Below are positions 51,112 through 61,497 of a stretch of DNA of 64,000 bases, piece by piece. Under the pieces are notes generated by a model. The model saw only the letters and a program-made list of their open reading frames with translations. It did not search any database and was not told the DNA's origin. How positions within the stretch are numbered: position 1 is the first letter of the stretch; each line of letters opens with the position of its first letter. Source of the DNA: Phycisphaerales bacterium (lineage in GTDB: Bacteria; Planctomycetota; Phycisphaerae; Phycisphaerales; UBA1924); contig CP064987.1 in NCBI GenBank assembly GCA_016699835.1, forward strand, positions 2,604,001 to 2,668,000, given 5' to 3'. The position numbers and the translations under genes were made by a program.

Positions 51112-52149
51112 TCAAGGCGTTTCAGTCGAGAGTGGACAGACCCACGCCTGGCGTCGCGCAAACGCCGTGAATCCAAGGGATTCGTACACCTTTCGCGCCG
51201 GCGTGTTCCGCTCGTCGACCGCGCACGCCACCCCGAAGCCGGGATGCCGCCCGCAGATCCGACGCAAACCGTCCACGAGTAACGGTTTCCCAAGCCCGCG
51301 ACCCCGCAACGCAGACCCGAGACCCATGTACACCAACTCGATCGTGCCATGCTCGGCACTCTTGCTCAGCAGCAGGCACCCCACCGGCTGATGGTCCACG
51401 ACATACACCCACCATGACGTGGGGTCGAACGACCCCGTGGCCTTGTGCGACTCGAGGATGTCCCGAGTCGAACGGAGACCGCACAGTTCCGGACAATCGA
51501 GCGTCCCCTCGTAACTCGCATCCAATGCGGCGATCAAAATCCGATCGCGATCGCGCCCAGGAAGGTCCGCCACCGCGCGCGCGTGCACGCCCGATCCCGC
51601 GGGGAGGCGAATCTCGGGGAGCGTGCCCGGCTGGCGTCGCAGGTAGAGCAGCGTGCCCACCGACTGGAACCCGGACCGGATCAAGGGTGTGACGGCCCAA
51701 TCGTGCTCAGGCTCGGGAAGGGCTTGAGCGATCGCCGCCTCGTGCGCGCGCGAGCGGCGCACATGGTCGCAGAGCGCCCGCATGCATGCCGACCGCTCGG
51801 CACACGCGGCATCGGGGCCGTCTGGGTCACCGCCCGGACCTGGCTCGGAGAAGAACGTCATCGCCGTCCGCCCCGCGCCGAGGACGCCGAGGGCTACCTG
51901 GCGAACAGGAACAGAGTCGTCGGAGCCGAGCACACTCGCGAAGGCGAGCGAGAAGTCGATGTTGTGAGACTGGGCGGAGGCGACGAGATTGCGGGCGGCT
52001 TGGTCGATGTTCGGGACACGCTGCCCGACAAGCCGACGCGCGATCCGCAGGGCGTGGAATCGGTCGCCCTGGATGATCCTAACGCCGGGTGCCAGGCGGT
52101 CCTGGTCGTCGTCGGCGAAGCCTGGTTGAGTTGGTATGGCTTGGGTCAC
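51112..52149 (-). CDS. GNAT family N-acetyltransferase (two GNAT-like halves)
   Basis: Acetyl-CoA dependent acetyltransferase-like protein, about 345 residues if it starts at GTG 52149; the frame stays open upstream to 52440, so the start is uncertain. The C-terminal half is a clear GNAT domain: WWVYVVDHQPVGCLLLSKSA, then IELVYMGLGSALRGRGLGKP with the Q/RxxGxG/A pyrophosphate loop (RGRGLG), and VDERNTPARKVYESLGFTAF. The N-terminal half (GDRFHALRIARRLVG to about residue 180) looks like a degenerate second GNAT domain, as in mycothiol synthase-type proteins. The substrate is unknown. Confidence 0.75.
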   Translation of the reverse strand: MTQAIPTQPGFADDDQDRLAPGVRIIQGDRFHALRIARRLVGQRVPNIDQAARNLVASAQSHNIDFSLAFASVLGSDDSVPVRQVALGVLGAGRTAMTFFSEPGPGGDPDGPDAACAERSACMRALCDHVRRSRAHEAAIAQALPEPEHDWAVTPLIRSGFQSVGTLLYLRRQPGTLPEIRLPAGSGVHARAVADLPGRDRDRILIAALDASYEGTLDCPELCGLRSTRDILESHKATGSFDPTSWWVYVVDHQPVGCLLLSKSAEHGTIELVYMGLGSALRGRGLGKPLLVDGLRRICGRHPGFGVACAVDERNTPARKVYESLGFTAFARRQAWVCPLSTETP

Positions 52150-52427
52150 TGGAATGACACGGTTCGGAGAAGGGCGGGCCGGTTGGATCAGCGATACGTT
52201 GGGGAGCGTATCAAGGTCACGTGATACTGAGGTCTGGGTGATATCGGGGATGTGGGGTTTGTTGGGTTGAAATCGGGTGACGCGAATCAACCGGGGACAC
52301 GGGAAGGTTTGACGCGTCGCCGATGGACCGTAGACTTGCGGGTCTACGAGCGCCTGCCCGAACTCGGGCTTTGTGCGTGAAGAGATCGAGTTTGGACCTT
52401 GATCCGCGAAGATTGGAACGCTAACGC

Positions 52428-53105
52428 ATGTGTACTTCACGCTTGTCCTCGCGTTGTGGTTGGCTGCTTCCGGTGCTGGTGGCGATCGCCGCCTTGGTGC
52501 CTCTGGCGTTTCTGGCTTCGCCGGCCCCGTCGATGGCTCCCGAGCCGGATCCGGTGCCCCGGCGTTGGCAACTGAATCTGAAACTGGGCGATCTGCGTCT
52601 GGTGCAGGTGCCGGTCACGACGCCGGGCGGGAGCACGGAGATTCGTCGGTACTACTACCTGACATACACCGTGACGAACGGCACCAAGGACGATGTCCTC
52701 TTCGCCCCGAGTTTCGAACTGACCGATGGCGTGACCGAGCCGATCCGATCGGGGAAGGACGTGCCCGCGGACGTGACCAAGCAGGTCCTTGCGATGCTGA
52801 ACAACCAGTTCCTCCAGGACCAGATCTCGATCCTCGGTGTGCTCTCGCAGGGCGAGGCCAACGCGAAGGAAGGCGTCGTGATCTGGCCGGTGCAGAACTC
52901 GTCGGCGGCTGAACTCACGATCTACGCCTCGGGATTCAGCGGCGAGACACGGAGCATCGAGGTGATCGATCCGGAGACCAAGAAGCCGACGAAGATCACG
53001 CTGCGCAAGACGCACATGAGCCGGTATCACCCGCCGGGAACGTTGGATGCGTTGCGGGCGAACGACGCGATCGAGCGAACGGAGCAGCGCTGGATCCTGC
53101 GTTGA
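52428..53105 (+). CDS. Conserved exported or membrane-anchored hypothetical protein
   Basis: A protein of 225 residues. Residues 10-35 (CGWLLPVLVAIAALVPLAFL) are a signal peptide or single anchor. The rest (WQLNLKLGDLRLVQVPVTTP, YYYLTYTVTNGTKDDVLFAP, then FELTDGVTEP) resembles an immunoglobulin-like beta sandwich. I do not recognise a named family. It is upstream of tRNA-Lys and divergent from the GNAT gene; the 278 bases between them show no gene. Confidence 0.7.
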   Translation: MCTSRLSSRCGWLLPVLVAIAALVPLAFLASPAPSMAPEPDPVPRRWQLNLKLGDLRLVQVPVTTPGGSTEIRRYYYLTYTVTNGTKDDVLFAPSFELTDGVTEPIRSGKDVPADVTKQVLAMLNNQFLQDQISILGVLSQGEANAKEGVVIWPVQNSSAAELTIYASGFSGETRSIEVIDPETKKPTKITLRKTHMSRYHPPGTLDALRANDAIERTEQRWILR

Positions 53106-53177
53106 ACGCCGTTGGCCGCGACGGGCTTTGATCGACAGTCACCCCAGTGATTCGGCGTCCCGTGGCCTCGATGAATG

Positions 53178-53206
53178 TTCACTTTTCGTGCAGAATGGCG
53201 TATAGT
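53178..53206 (+). promoter_or_regulatory. Sigma-70 type promoter of tRNA-Lys
   Basis: TTCACT (53178-53183, 4 of 6 matches to TTGACA) and TATAGT (53201-53206, 5 of 6 matches to TATAAT) are separated by exactly 17 bases. The expected transcription start is about 25 bases before the mature tRNA. Confidence 0.6.
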
Positions 53207-53238
53207 CCCGCCGGATCGGACACTGATCCAACAATCTG

Positions 53239-53311
<73 letters not shown>

Positions 53312-53318
53312 CTTCGAG

Positions 53319-53350
53319 ATCGCCTCTGGACATGGTCCGGAGGCGATGTC
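53319..53350 (+). terminator. Hairpin terminator after tRNA-Lys
   Basis: ATCGCCTCTGGAC pairs with GTCCGGAGGCGAT (13 bp, one U-G) around the 3-base loop ATG, starting 8 bases after the tRNA. The following GTCGTTT is only weakly U-rich, so termination may be partial. Confidence 0.55.
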
Positions 53351-53475
53351 GTTTGGGGATGAGGCCTTCGAGGTCTGTTTGAATAGTTCGGTCGTGTGGT
53401 GGCTGTTGTTCTCGGCGTAGCACAATACATGGATGTGGTCTGAGTGGTCGTGGGGTTGGACGTACGCTGTGCGTC

Positions 53476-55224
53476 GTGGCGAGCCGATCGACTCGGATAG
53501 GGCGGGTGTGTTGGGTGGAGCCGATCCATGTTGCGGCATGGGTGGTGGTGTTGGTGTTCTCACTCGTGCCGATGGGGCTGGTGGTGGTGGGGATCGGGCG
53601 GGCGGTGGGGCATGGGTGGGGCGCGAAGGCCGTCTCTGGCGCTGGCGCCGGGGCGTGGACGTTTCAGGGCGGCGACGTTGCGTTGTTTTTGAGTTCGCTG
53701 GGGTGGGCTCTCGGCGTTGGGGTGCTGGCGACGGTGTTGGGGTTGCCGGGGGGGTGGGTGCTGTCGAAATGGTCGGATGGGAAGAGGAGGGGTGGCGGGG
53801 GTGTGTGGTGGTGGAGTTTGGTGGTGTTGCCGTTGGTGTTGCCGAACTACATCGCGTATGCGGGGTGGGGCGTGCTGCGCGGGCCTCGGACGCCGCTGTA
53901 TGACTGGCTGGAGTGGCTCTCGACGCACGGGTATCCGTTGGCACCGGTTCTCGCGGGGCGAGTGCTGGCGGCGATCAGTCTTGCGGTGTGGGGGAGCGCG
54001 ATCGCGAGTCTTGTATTGCGGAACGGGCTGGCTCGCGTGAGCGGAGGTGTGCTGGAGCAACTTGCGGTCGATGGAGGTGCGGGCGGCAGCGTTGATGGAG
54101 CGGGGCGGGGCCGACTGTGGGCCCGGATGGTGGCGGCGATCGGGCGCGCACGCGTGGTGGCGCGGTTGGCGTTTCCCGGCGTGTTGATGAGCGTGGGGGT
54201 TGTGTCGCTGGTGATGCTGGGGTCGGCGGTGCCGTTTCATCTGGCGGACGTGCCGACGTATGCGATCAAGGTGTGGTTTGAGTTGACGACAAATCCCGGG
54301 GGCGCAGATGGCTGGATCGCGGCGTGGCCAACCATGCTCATTGCGGCGGTGTGTGCGGGTGTGGCGGCGTGGCGGCTGCATCTGGACGGCTCGGATGGTG
54401 CGCCCGACGCGGATCTCGATGGAAATGTGTGTACTCACCCGTGCCTGAAGTGGGCGAAGTTTGGCGTGGTTGGTGTGGTGCTGGTCGGCGTGGTGGGGCC
54501 GATGGTCCTCCTGGTGGGCGACATGAAGTCCTACTCGCCGATCGTGAGCGTGGCAAAGGCGAACGCCAGGGAGATCGGGCAGACGCTCACGATCTCGGCG
54601 TGGGTGGGCGTGTGTCTGGTGCTGGTGTGCACGGCGTCGTGGGTGGTGGGGGACGATCGGCGTCGCGGAGCCGCGTGGCTCCGGGCGGTGGTGACGTTCG
54701 TGATGCTCGTGCTGGGGCTGGTGCCGGGCGTGCTGGTTGGGGCGGCGATGCGGCGCGGGGCGGATCTCCTGGGCGACCGCGTGATGGAGTCGGATGCGAT
54801 GATCGTGCTCGCGCACGTCGCGCGGTTCGGCTTTGTGGCGATGCTGGTGGGCGAGGCGCTGCGGCGGACAGAAGCGAAGGAGTTGAGGGCGCTGCGACGC
54901 CTGGAGCGCGAGGGCGGGACGCTTGCGGCGTGGTGGGGGGCATCATTCCGGCCAGCGATTGGCGTGCTGATCGGGGTGGGGCTGCTCGGAAGCGTGCTGA
55001 GTGGTCACGAGATTGAAACAACCATTCTGGTGCAACCCTCGGCGGGGAGCGGCGGATTGGCGCACGTGGTGCTCGGATACCTTCACTTTCAGCGGATGGA
55101 CGATCTCGCGGCGAGCGCGGTGCACATCGTCGGTGCCAGCCTGGCTTTGGGTGCGGCAGCGTCGGTGCTGGTCGGCTGGTCGTGGCGTGAACGAACGATG
55201 GCGCGAGCGAGGCAGGCGCCATGA
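53476..55224 (+). CDS. Orphan ABC transporter permease (iron(III)-type, FbpB-like)
   Basis: A polytopic inner-membrane protein of 582 residues with about twelve hydrophobic helices in two homologous halves, the layout of the fused ferric-iron or thiamine permeases (FbpB/ThiP type). Landmarks are LVVLPLVLPNYIAYAGWGVL and ISLAVWGSAIASLVLRNGLA. The second half contains LLGSVLSGHEIETTILVQPS, where the EAA-like loop would contact an ATPase. Start codon GTG 53476 is the best fit but not certain. Neither a substrate-binding protein nor an ATPase gene is adjacent. The coding strand is unusually rich in G and T, with very frequent GTG and GGG codons. Confidence 0.75.
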   Translation: MASRSTRIGRVCWVEPIHVAAWVVVLVFSLVPMGLVVVGIGRAVGHGWGAKAVSGAGAGAWTFQGGDVALFLSSLGWALGVGVLATVLGLPGGWVLSKWSDGKRRGGGGVWWWSLVVLPLVLPNYIAYAGWGVLRGPRTPLYDWLEWLSTHGYPLAPVLAGRVLAAISLAVWGSAIASLVLRNGLARVSGGVLEQLAVDGGAGGSVDGAGRGRLWARMVAAIGRARVVARLAFPGVLMSVGVVSLVMLGSAVPFHLADVPTYAIKVWFELTTNPGGADGWIAAWPTMLIAAVCAGVAAWRLHLDGSDGAPDADLDGNVCTHPCLKWAKFGVVGVVLVGVVGPMVLLVGDMKSYSPIVSVAKANAREIGQTLTISAWVGVCLVLVCTASWVVGDDRRRGAAWLRAVVTFVMLVLGLVPGVLVGAAMRRGADLLGDRVMESDAMIVLAHVARFGFVAMLVGEALRRTEAKELRALRRLEREGGTLAAWWGASFRPAIGVLIGVGLLGSVLSGHEIETTILVQPSAGSGGLAHVVLGYLHFQRMDDLAASAVHIVGASLALGAAASVLVGWSWRERTMARARQAP

Positions 55225-55396
55225 CGGCGCGAACCCGCGGGAACGATCATGTCTATGGAAGGCGGGAAGTTGGGACCTGTGAATCCGAAGGAGGTGCTTG
55301 GTCCAGATTCTGGGTGGAGTGGCTGGAGAGAGTTGGATCCAGGAATCGAGGATTGGGTCGCAACGCGTTCGGTTGGAAGTCTGTAGGATGTTGGGC

Positions 55397-56599
55397 ATGC
55401 CGAGGCCGGGACAGGCTCGTGGGACGGGATCGGGGCGGACGTGGGTGTCGCGCGCGCCGATCGTTGGTCAAATGCTGGTCGTGGGGTTGTTGGGCGGTTG
55501 TGGGGGGAAGGCCGGGCCGTACAACGCGACAAATGTGGAGCGGCACGAGCGGATCGAGCGTTCATTCGGGGAGACGGGGTTGTCGCCCGGACAGTTCGCG
55601 TATCCGCGGTGCATGGACAGCGATGGGCGTGATCTGTGGGTGATCGACAAGGTCGCGCGGGTGCAGCGGATCGATGGGCAGACGGGGGCATCGGTGGTGT
55701 CGTGGCGGATGCCCGAGTGGGAGAAGGGGAAGCCGACGGGGGTGACGGTGTGGACGCCGGCGGGGCAGGATGAGGACGAGTACGTCTTTGTGGCCGACAC
55801 GCACTATCACCGAGTGATGGTGTTTCGCGTGGGGGCACCGACTGGCGATCGGGGGCGGGAGCCTGAGTTGGTGACGCGGTTCGGGGAGTATGGCGAGGGG
55901 CCGGGGCAATTCATCTATCCCACGGATATCGCGGTGGAGCCGACGGAGGATGGACGTGGCGTCGCGAGGTTGTGGGTGAGCGAGTATGGCGGGAACGATC
56001 GGATCAGCGTGTTTGTGCCGGCGGATGCTGCAACGGTCGGCGACGCGGAGGCGAGTGATCGGCAAGCGGCTCTCCCGACGGCGTGGCGCTGCGAGCGGAC
56101 GCTGGGCGGACGGAGCGATGGAGAGCCGAACGCAGAGGTGTTGTCGTTCAGTCGACCCCAGTCTCTCGCGCTGGATCTCTCGCGGAAGCGGCTAGTGATC
56201 GCCGACGCGTGCAACCACCGGCTCATTGTGGCCGATCTGGAAGGCGCGGTGGAGCGAACTATCGGGAGCATGGGCGAGGTGGGGGAGGAGCCGGGAAGGT
56301 TCTCGTATCCGTATGGGCTTGAGTTGTTGGATGACGGGAGTGTGCTGGTGTCGGAGTTTGGGAACTGCCGTGTGCAGCGGATCGACCCCGGGACTGGGGC
56401 GTGTCTGGGTGTGTATGGTGGGCGTGGGCGGGGGCTCAAGTTTCTTGCGATGCCCTGGGCGGTCGCGTCGATTGGGGGCGAGGCGTATGTGCTCGACTCC
56501 GGGCACGATCGCGTGGCGGTGTATGAGTTGCCGCAGGGTGTTCGGGCGGCAGACGATCGTTTTGGACGCGGCGCGATCGCGTCGGGAGGTGCTCATTGA
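55397..56599 (+). CDS. NHL-repeat lipoprotein
   Basis: A lipoprotein of 400 residues. Start ATG 55397 has AGGA 8 bases upstream; ATG 55388 is an alternative. The signal peptide ends in LGGC, with Cys35 to be lipidated. The mature part is a six-bladed NHL-type propeller: FGETGLSPGQFAYPRCMDSD, FGEYGEGPGQFIYPTDIAVE, LAL-type strands with VIADACNHRLIVAD, and GSMGEVGEEPGRFSYPYGLE. NHL propellers usually bind proteins or carbohydrate, and no catalytic motif is visible. The stop codon overlaps the next start by one base (TGATG), so it belongs to the operon with the VWA protein. Confidence 0.82.
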   Translation: MPRPGQARGTGSGRTWVSRAPIVGQMLVVGLLGGCGGKAGPYNATNVERHERIERSFGETGLSPGQFAYPRCMDSDGRDLWVIDKVARVQRIDGQTGASVVSWRMPEWEKGKPTGVTVWTPAGQDEDEYVFVADTHYHRVMVFRVGAPTGDRGREPELVTRFGEYGEGPGQFIYPTDIAVEPTEDGRGVARLWVSEYGGNDRISVFVPADAATVGDAEASDRQAALPTAWRCERTLGGRSDGEPNAEVLSFSRPQSLALDLSRKRLVIADACNHRLIVADLEGAVERTIGSMGEVGEEPGRFSYPYGLELLDDGSVLVSEFGNCRVQRIDPGTGACLGVYGGRGRGLKFLAMPWAVASIGGEAYVLDSGHDRVAVYELPQGVRAADDRFGRGAIASGGAH

Positions 56600-59500
56600 T
56601 GCCGGGCGGACTGCATCTTGGAGCGTCGGTGCTGGCGTCGATCCATTTCGGGCCGTTGCAGTTCGATCGTCCGTGGTGGCTGATCCTGATACCGGTGCTG
56701 GGCGTGATCGCGGTGGTGATCGCGACGGTGAACATGTCGGGGCTGGGGCGGGTGACGCGGGTGATGTCGCTGGTGGTTCGGCTGCTGGTGATCGCGCTGA
56801 TCGGGATGTCGCTGGCGGAGCCGCAGTGGAGGCGTGAGGCGAAGGACGTGGCGACGACGCTGGTGTTGGACACGAGCGACAGCGTGCCCGGAAAACTTCG
56901 CGAGGACGTCACGACATACACACGGCTGGTGCTGCAGAACGCGGACCCGTCGAACGAGCGATTCGGGCTGGTGACGGTGGCGAAGGACCCGGTGGTGCAG
57001 GCGATGCCCAGCCTGAAGGCTCGCGACTTCGGGTTCTCGTATGTGGGCGAGTCGAGCGCGACGGATCTGGCCGGGGGGCTTCGGTCGGCGCTGGCAATCG
57101 CGCCGAGCGACGCGATGAATCGCATCATCGTGGCGAGCGACGGGAACGAGACGGTCGGGAACATCTTGAAGGTCGCGGAACTCGCCAAGGCGATGCAGAT
57201 TCCGGTGGACGTGCTGCCTCTGAAGTTCTCGTACGACAGCGAGGTGATCGTCGAGCGATTGGCGGCGCCGGGGAGCGTTCGCGAGGGCGAGATGGTGTCG
57301 CTGCGCGTCGTGATCAATGCGACCAAGCCCGCGAGCGGACGACTGGCGATCCTGGTCAACGGGCAGGAACAGGATCTCAACGGCGACGAGCCTGGGAACA
57401 GCGTGCCGATCGACCTCCAGGCGGGGTCGAACGTGCGCCAGTTGACGATCCCCGCGATGGCGAAGGGGGCGCTGGAGTTCGAGGCGAAGTTCCTTCCCAA
57501 TGAGCAGGCGGGCGTGTATGTCGGCGATTCACGTCCGGAGAACAACGTCGGGAGCACGGTGACGTTTGTCGCGGGTGAGGCGCGCGTGCTGATGATCACC
57601 GAGGACGACGCGTCGGCGGCCCCGATCCTGAAGGCGCTGGGCGAGGCGGAGATCAAGACGGAGGTGGTGCACGCCGATGCGGCTCCGCAGACGCTCACGG
57701 AGTTCAACGGGTATGACCTGATCGTGCTGATGAACGAGCCGGCGTACAGCTTTTCCGAGCGCCAGCAGGAGGACCTGCGTCAGTATGTCCACGACAGCGG
57801 CGGCGGGTTGATCATGATCGGGGGGGATCAGTCGTTCGGGGCCGGGGGCTGGATCGGCTCGCCGCTTGAGGATGCGCTGCCGGTCAAGCTTGACCCGCCG
57901 CAGAAGCGGCAGATGCCCAAGGGAGCGCTGGCGCTGGTGATGCACTCGATCGAGATGCCCCAGGGAGTCTTCTGGGGGAAGAAGGTGGCCTCGTCGGCCG
58001 TCGATGCGCTCTCTCGGCTGGATTACGTCGGCATCAACGAGTATCGCGGCGGGATGGGCCCGGGAACGAACCAGGGCGTCGAGTGGGTGTATCCCATGTC
58101 TCTCGTGGGCGACGGCACGCGCGTGAAGCAGGCGATCCAGACGCTGCAGTTCGGCGACATGCCCGACTTCACCCCATCGCTGGAGTTGGCGTATCAGGCG
58201 CTCTTCAAGACTGATGCCGGGCAGCGACACGTCATCATGATCAGCGATGGCGATCCGCAGACGCCGGGCACGAGTCTGCTCGACAAGTTCCGCGACGCGA
58301 AGATCACGGTCAGCACGGTCGGCGTCTTTCCGCACAGCGGGAGCGACACGAGCCGCATGGCGTACATCTCGACGTATACAGGCGGACGGCACTACCACGT
58401 GGACACTCAGGCCGCCCTCGCGACGGTGCCGCAGATCTTCGTGAAGGAGGCGCAAACGGTGCGGCGTTCGCTCATCCAGGAGTATCCGGGCGGGTTCCAG
58501 CCCAAGGTGCTCGCGGGGATCTCGGAGACGCTGCGCGGGATCTCGAGCGTGCCGGTCGTCCGCGGGTGGGTGGTGACGGCAGAGCGCGAGGGGCTGGCGC
58601 TGACGACGATCAAGGCCAAGGAGGGCGATCCGATCCTGGCGCAGTGGCAGCACGGTCTGGGCAAGGTCGTGGCGTATACGTCGGACGCGGCGACGCGGTG
58701 GAACTCGGACTGGGTCTCGTGGTCGAACTTCCGCTCATTCTGGGAGCAGCACGCGCGCTGGGCGATGAGGCCGACGGGGAGTGCGAACGTGCGCGCGTGG
58801 ACGGAGTCGCGCGGCGACGAGACGGTGATCCGCGTGCAGGCGCTCGATTCGAATGGCGAGCGATTGGACTTCGCGAGATTCGCCGGGCGTATCGCGAGCC
58901 CCAAGGGGTCGGAGTCGTCCGAGGTGGAGTTCAAGCAGACGGGTCCGGGGATGTACGAGGCCGTGGTCTCCACGTCGCAGGCGGGGACACACGTCGCGGG
59001 GATCCGTTATGTCGCGCCGAACCCGATGGGCGAGGGGACGCTGGAGGGGAGTTTGCAGGTCGCGATCAATCGACCTTTTGCGGACGAGTATCGCGCGACA
59101 CGCGACAACACGGCGCTCCTGGTCCAGGTCGCCAAGAGCACGGGCGGGCGGGTGCTGACGTTCGATCCACAGAAGGACACGGTGTGGGAGAAGGCGGGTC
59201 TCCGCGTGCCGGTCGCGCTCCGCCCGATCTGGCTGGCGCTGGCGCTCATCGGCGTGGGCGTGTTTCTCATGGATGTCGCGGTGCGACGCGTGCGGATCGA
59301 TATTCCGGGAATGGTTCGCGCGGTGCGTCGCGGGATGGGGCGTGGCGCGGCGAAGAGTGGCGAGCAGATCACGTCCTTGAAGGCCGCACGGGCGACGGCG
59401 CGGCAGCGGATGTCGACGCGCGAGATGTCCCAGGCCGAGCGAGAGTCGGTCCGGGCTGCCGAGAGCGCGATGGCTGCGGCGAAGGTGAAGTTCGAGGCGT

Positions 59501-59673
59501 CGCCCGAGCGGGCGAAGAAGACCTCGGGCGAGGTGGCGCTCGGCGGCGCCGACGCGAGGCCAACGCCCACTACGCCCAGGTCGCCACAGAAAGATGGTGG
59601 CGCGTCGGACCCGGAGGGCATGAGCCGACTGCTCAAGGCCAAGCGCAAGGCCCAGGACGACATGCAGGATTAG
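56599..59673 (+). CDS. Large membrane protein with two VWA domains and a glutamine-amidotransferase-like module
   Basis: A protein of 1024 residues. ATG 56599 has GGGAGGT 8 bases upstream. Two N-terminal membrane helices (about residues 25-45 and 55-75) precede a VWA domain with the MIDAS motif DTSDS (about residue 92). Then come an Ig-like region and a class I glutamine-amidotransferase/DJ-1-like domain (YDLIVLMNEPAYSFSERQQE ... GGGLIMIGGDQSFGAGGW). A second VWA-like part (HVIMISDGDPQTPG, about 545) has no clear MIDAS beginning. A C-terminal helix (about 878-898) and an Arg/Ala-rich cytoplasmic tail follow. The layout matches planctomycete BatA/YfbK-related proteins. It precedes moxR, so it is probably a partner of the MoxR ATPase. 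Confidence 0.85.
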   Translation: MPGGLHLGASVLASIHFGPLQFDRPWWLILIPVLGVIAVVIATVNMSGLGRVTRVMSLVVRLLVIALIGMSLAEPQWRREAKDVATTLVLDTSDSVPGKLREDVTTYTRLVLQNADPSNERFGLVTVAKDPVVQAMPSLKARDFGFSYVGESSATDLAGGLRSALAIAPSDAMNRIIVASDGNETVGNILKVAELAKAMQIPVDVLPLKFSYDSEVIVERLAAPGSVREGEMVSLRVVINATKPASGRLAILVNGQEQDLNGDEPGNSVPIDLQAGSNVRQLTIPAMAKGALEFEAKFLPNEQAGVYVGDSRPENNVGSTVTFVAGEARVLMITEDDASAAPILKALGEAEIKTEVVHADAAPQTLTEFNGYDLIVLMNEPAYSFSERQQEDLRQYVHDSGGGLIMIGGDQSFGAGGWIGSPLEDALPVKLDPPQKRQMPKGALALVMHSIEMPQGVFWGKKVASSAVDALSRLDYVGINEYRGGMGPGTNQGVEWVYPMSLVGDGTRVKQAIQTLQFGDMPDFTPSLELAYQALFKTDAGQRHVIMISDGDPQTPGTSLLDKFRDAKITVSTVGVFPHSGSDTSRMAYISTYTGGRHYHVDTQAALATVPQIFVKEAQTVRRSLIQEYPGGFQPKVLAGISETLRGISSVPVVRGWVVTAEREGLALTTIKAKEGDPILAQWQHGLGKVVAYTSDAATRWNSDWVSWSNFRSFWEQHARWAMRPTGSANVRAWTESRGDETVIRVQALDSNGERLDFARFAGRIASPKGSESSEVEFKQTGPGMYEAVVSTSQAGTHVAGIRYVAPNPMGEGTLEGSLQVAINRPFADEYRATRDNTALLVQVAKSTGGRVLTFDPQKDTVWEKAGLRVPVALRPIWLALALIGVGVFLMDVAVRRVRIDIPGMVRAVRRGMGRGAAKSGEQITSLKAARATARQRMSTREMSQAERESVRAAESAMAAAKVKFEASPERAKKTSGEVALGGADARPTPTTPRSPQKDGGASDPEGMSRLLKAKRKAQDDMQD

Positions 59674-59702
59674 AACGAATCTGCCTATTTTGGACAATTG
59701 GC

Positions 59703-59841
59703 CACGAATCACGAATCACGAATCACGAATCACGAATCACGAATCACGAATCACGAATCACGAATCACGAATCACGAATCACGAATCACGAATCACGAAT
59801 CACGAATCACGAATCACGAATCACGAATCACGAATCACGAA
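59703..59841 (+). repeat. Heptamer tandem array (CACGAAT), about 20 copies
   Basis: An uninterrupted 7-bp tandem repeat covering about 139 bases between the VWA gene and moxR, essentially perfect until the degraded last unit. Because 7 is not a multiple of 3, all frames read the same 7-residue peptide unit (RITNHES), and the strand has no stop codon in the array. This explains the long apparent reading frames here, which are not genes. Confidence 0.95.
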
Positions 59842-59892
59842 CCCCGACCTCAAGGAACACGAACAGTCGTGTGACGCCGCAGGAGTGAAGGC

Positions 59893-60936
<1,044 letters not shown>

Positions 60937-60940
60937 CGGG

Positions 60941-60989
60941 AGAACGCAGAGGACGCGGAGGGGTGAGGAGGAAGACAAAGGGGAAGATG
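60941..60989. repeat. Purine-rich inverted repeat, arm 1 flanking the GxxExxY gene
   Basis: Starts GAACGCAGAGGACGCGGAGG (60943 on) and ends GACAAAGGGG. The reverse complement of 61498-61550 shares GAACGCAGAGGAC and then a similar spacing of AAAGGG motifs. It begins 5 bases after the moxR stop codon. The same sequence family occurs at 25311-25366 and 25471-25528. Confidence 0.85.
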
Positions 60990-61032
60990 TGATTTGAATT
61001 GATGATCATGGATTGTTCTGGCGCGGAGTGTG

Positions 61033-61488
61033 ATGACTAGGAATCAGGACATCGAGGCCTTTGAGGGTGTGCGCACGCTTCGGAGCGGGCGTGTGGTGCC
61101 CGCTGAGTGGAACGAGCTCAGCCGACGCGTGATCGGCGCGGCCATGCGCGTGCACACGGAACTTGGGCCTGGTCTTCCCGAGAAGTTGTACGAGAACGCT
61201 CTCGTGCTGGAGTGTGCTCGTTCTGGTGTTGTTGCGAATCGACAAGTTGTTGTGCCGGTTGCATATGGCCAGGAATCCATCGGCGAGGTCCGCCTCGACC
61301 TGGTGGTCGAAGGTGTCCTCGTCGTTGAGTTGAAGGCGGTCGAATCGATCGCCGACCTCCATCTGGCGCAACTCGTGAGTTACCTCCGCGCCGGCAAGTT
61401 CCCTCTGGGCTTGCTCATCAACTTCAACGTTCCCCACCTCCGTGATGGTCTCTACCGCCGCCTCAACGCCGAAGCCCTCCCGCCCTGA
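61033..61488 (+). CDS. GxxExxY protein (PD-(D/E)XK nuclease-like)
   Basis: A protein of 151 residues from ATG 61033 (GGAG 5 bases upstream). The family-naming motif is GLPEKLY (residues about 48-54), and the core reads VRLDLVVEGVLVVELKAVES, which fits a PD-(D/E)XK nuclease core with D, E and K (RLD ... ELK). Proteins of this family are short, scattered across bacteria and of unknown function. I expect them outside conserved operons. Here the gene sits exactly between moxR and DUF58 genes and is enclosed by a purine-rich inverted repeat pair, suggesting it belongs to a small mobile or retained element. Only this gene lies within the repeats. Confidence 0.85.
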   Translation: MTRNQDIEAFEGVRTLRSGRVVPAEWNELSRRVIGAAMRVHTELGPGLPEKLYENALVLECARSGVVANRQVVVPVAYGQESIGEVRLDLVVEGVLVVELKAVESIADLHLAQLVSYLRAGKFPLGLLINFNVPHLRDGLYRRLNAEALPP

Positions 61489-61497
61489 GATCTCAAC

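Noticed and set aside
59703..59841. CRISPR-like short repeats
   Set aside because: The 7-bp units are directly adjacent with no spacers and no cas genes are nearby; this is a simple tandem array.
58566..59888. Long plus-strand open frame running through the heptamer array
   Set aside because: It is another frame of the VWA gene extended by a stop-free repeat; the codon pattern and homology support only the VWA frame.
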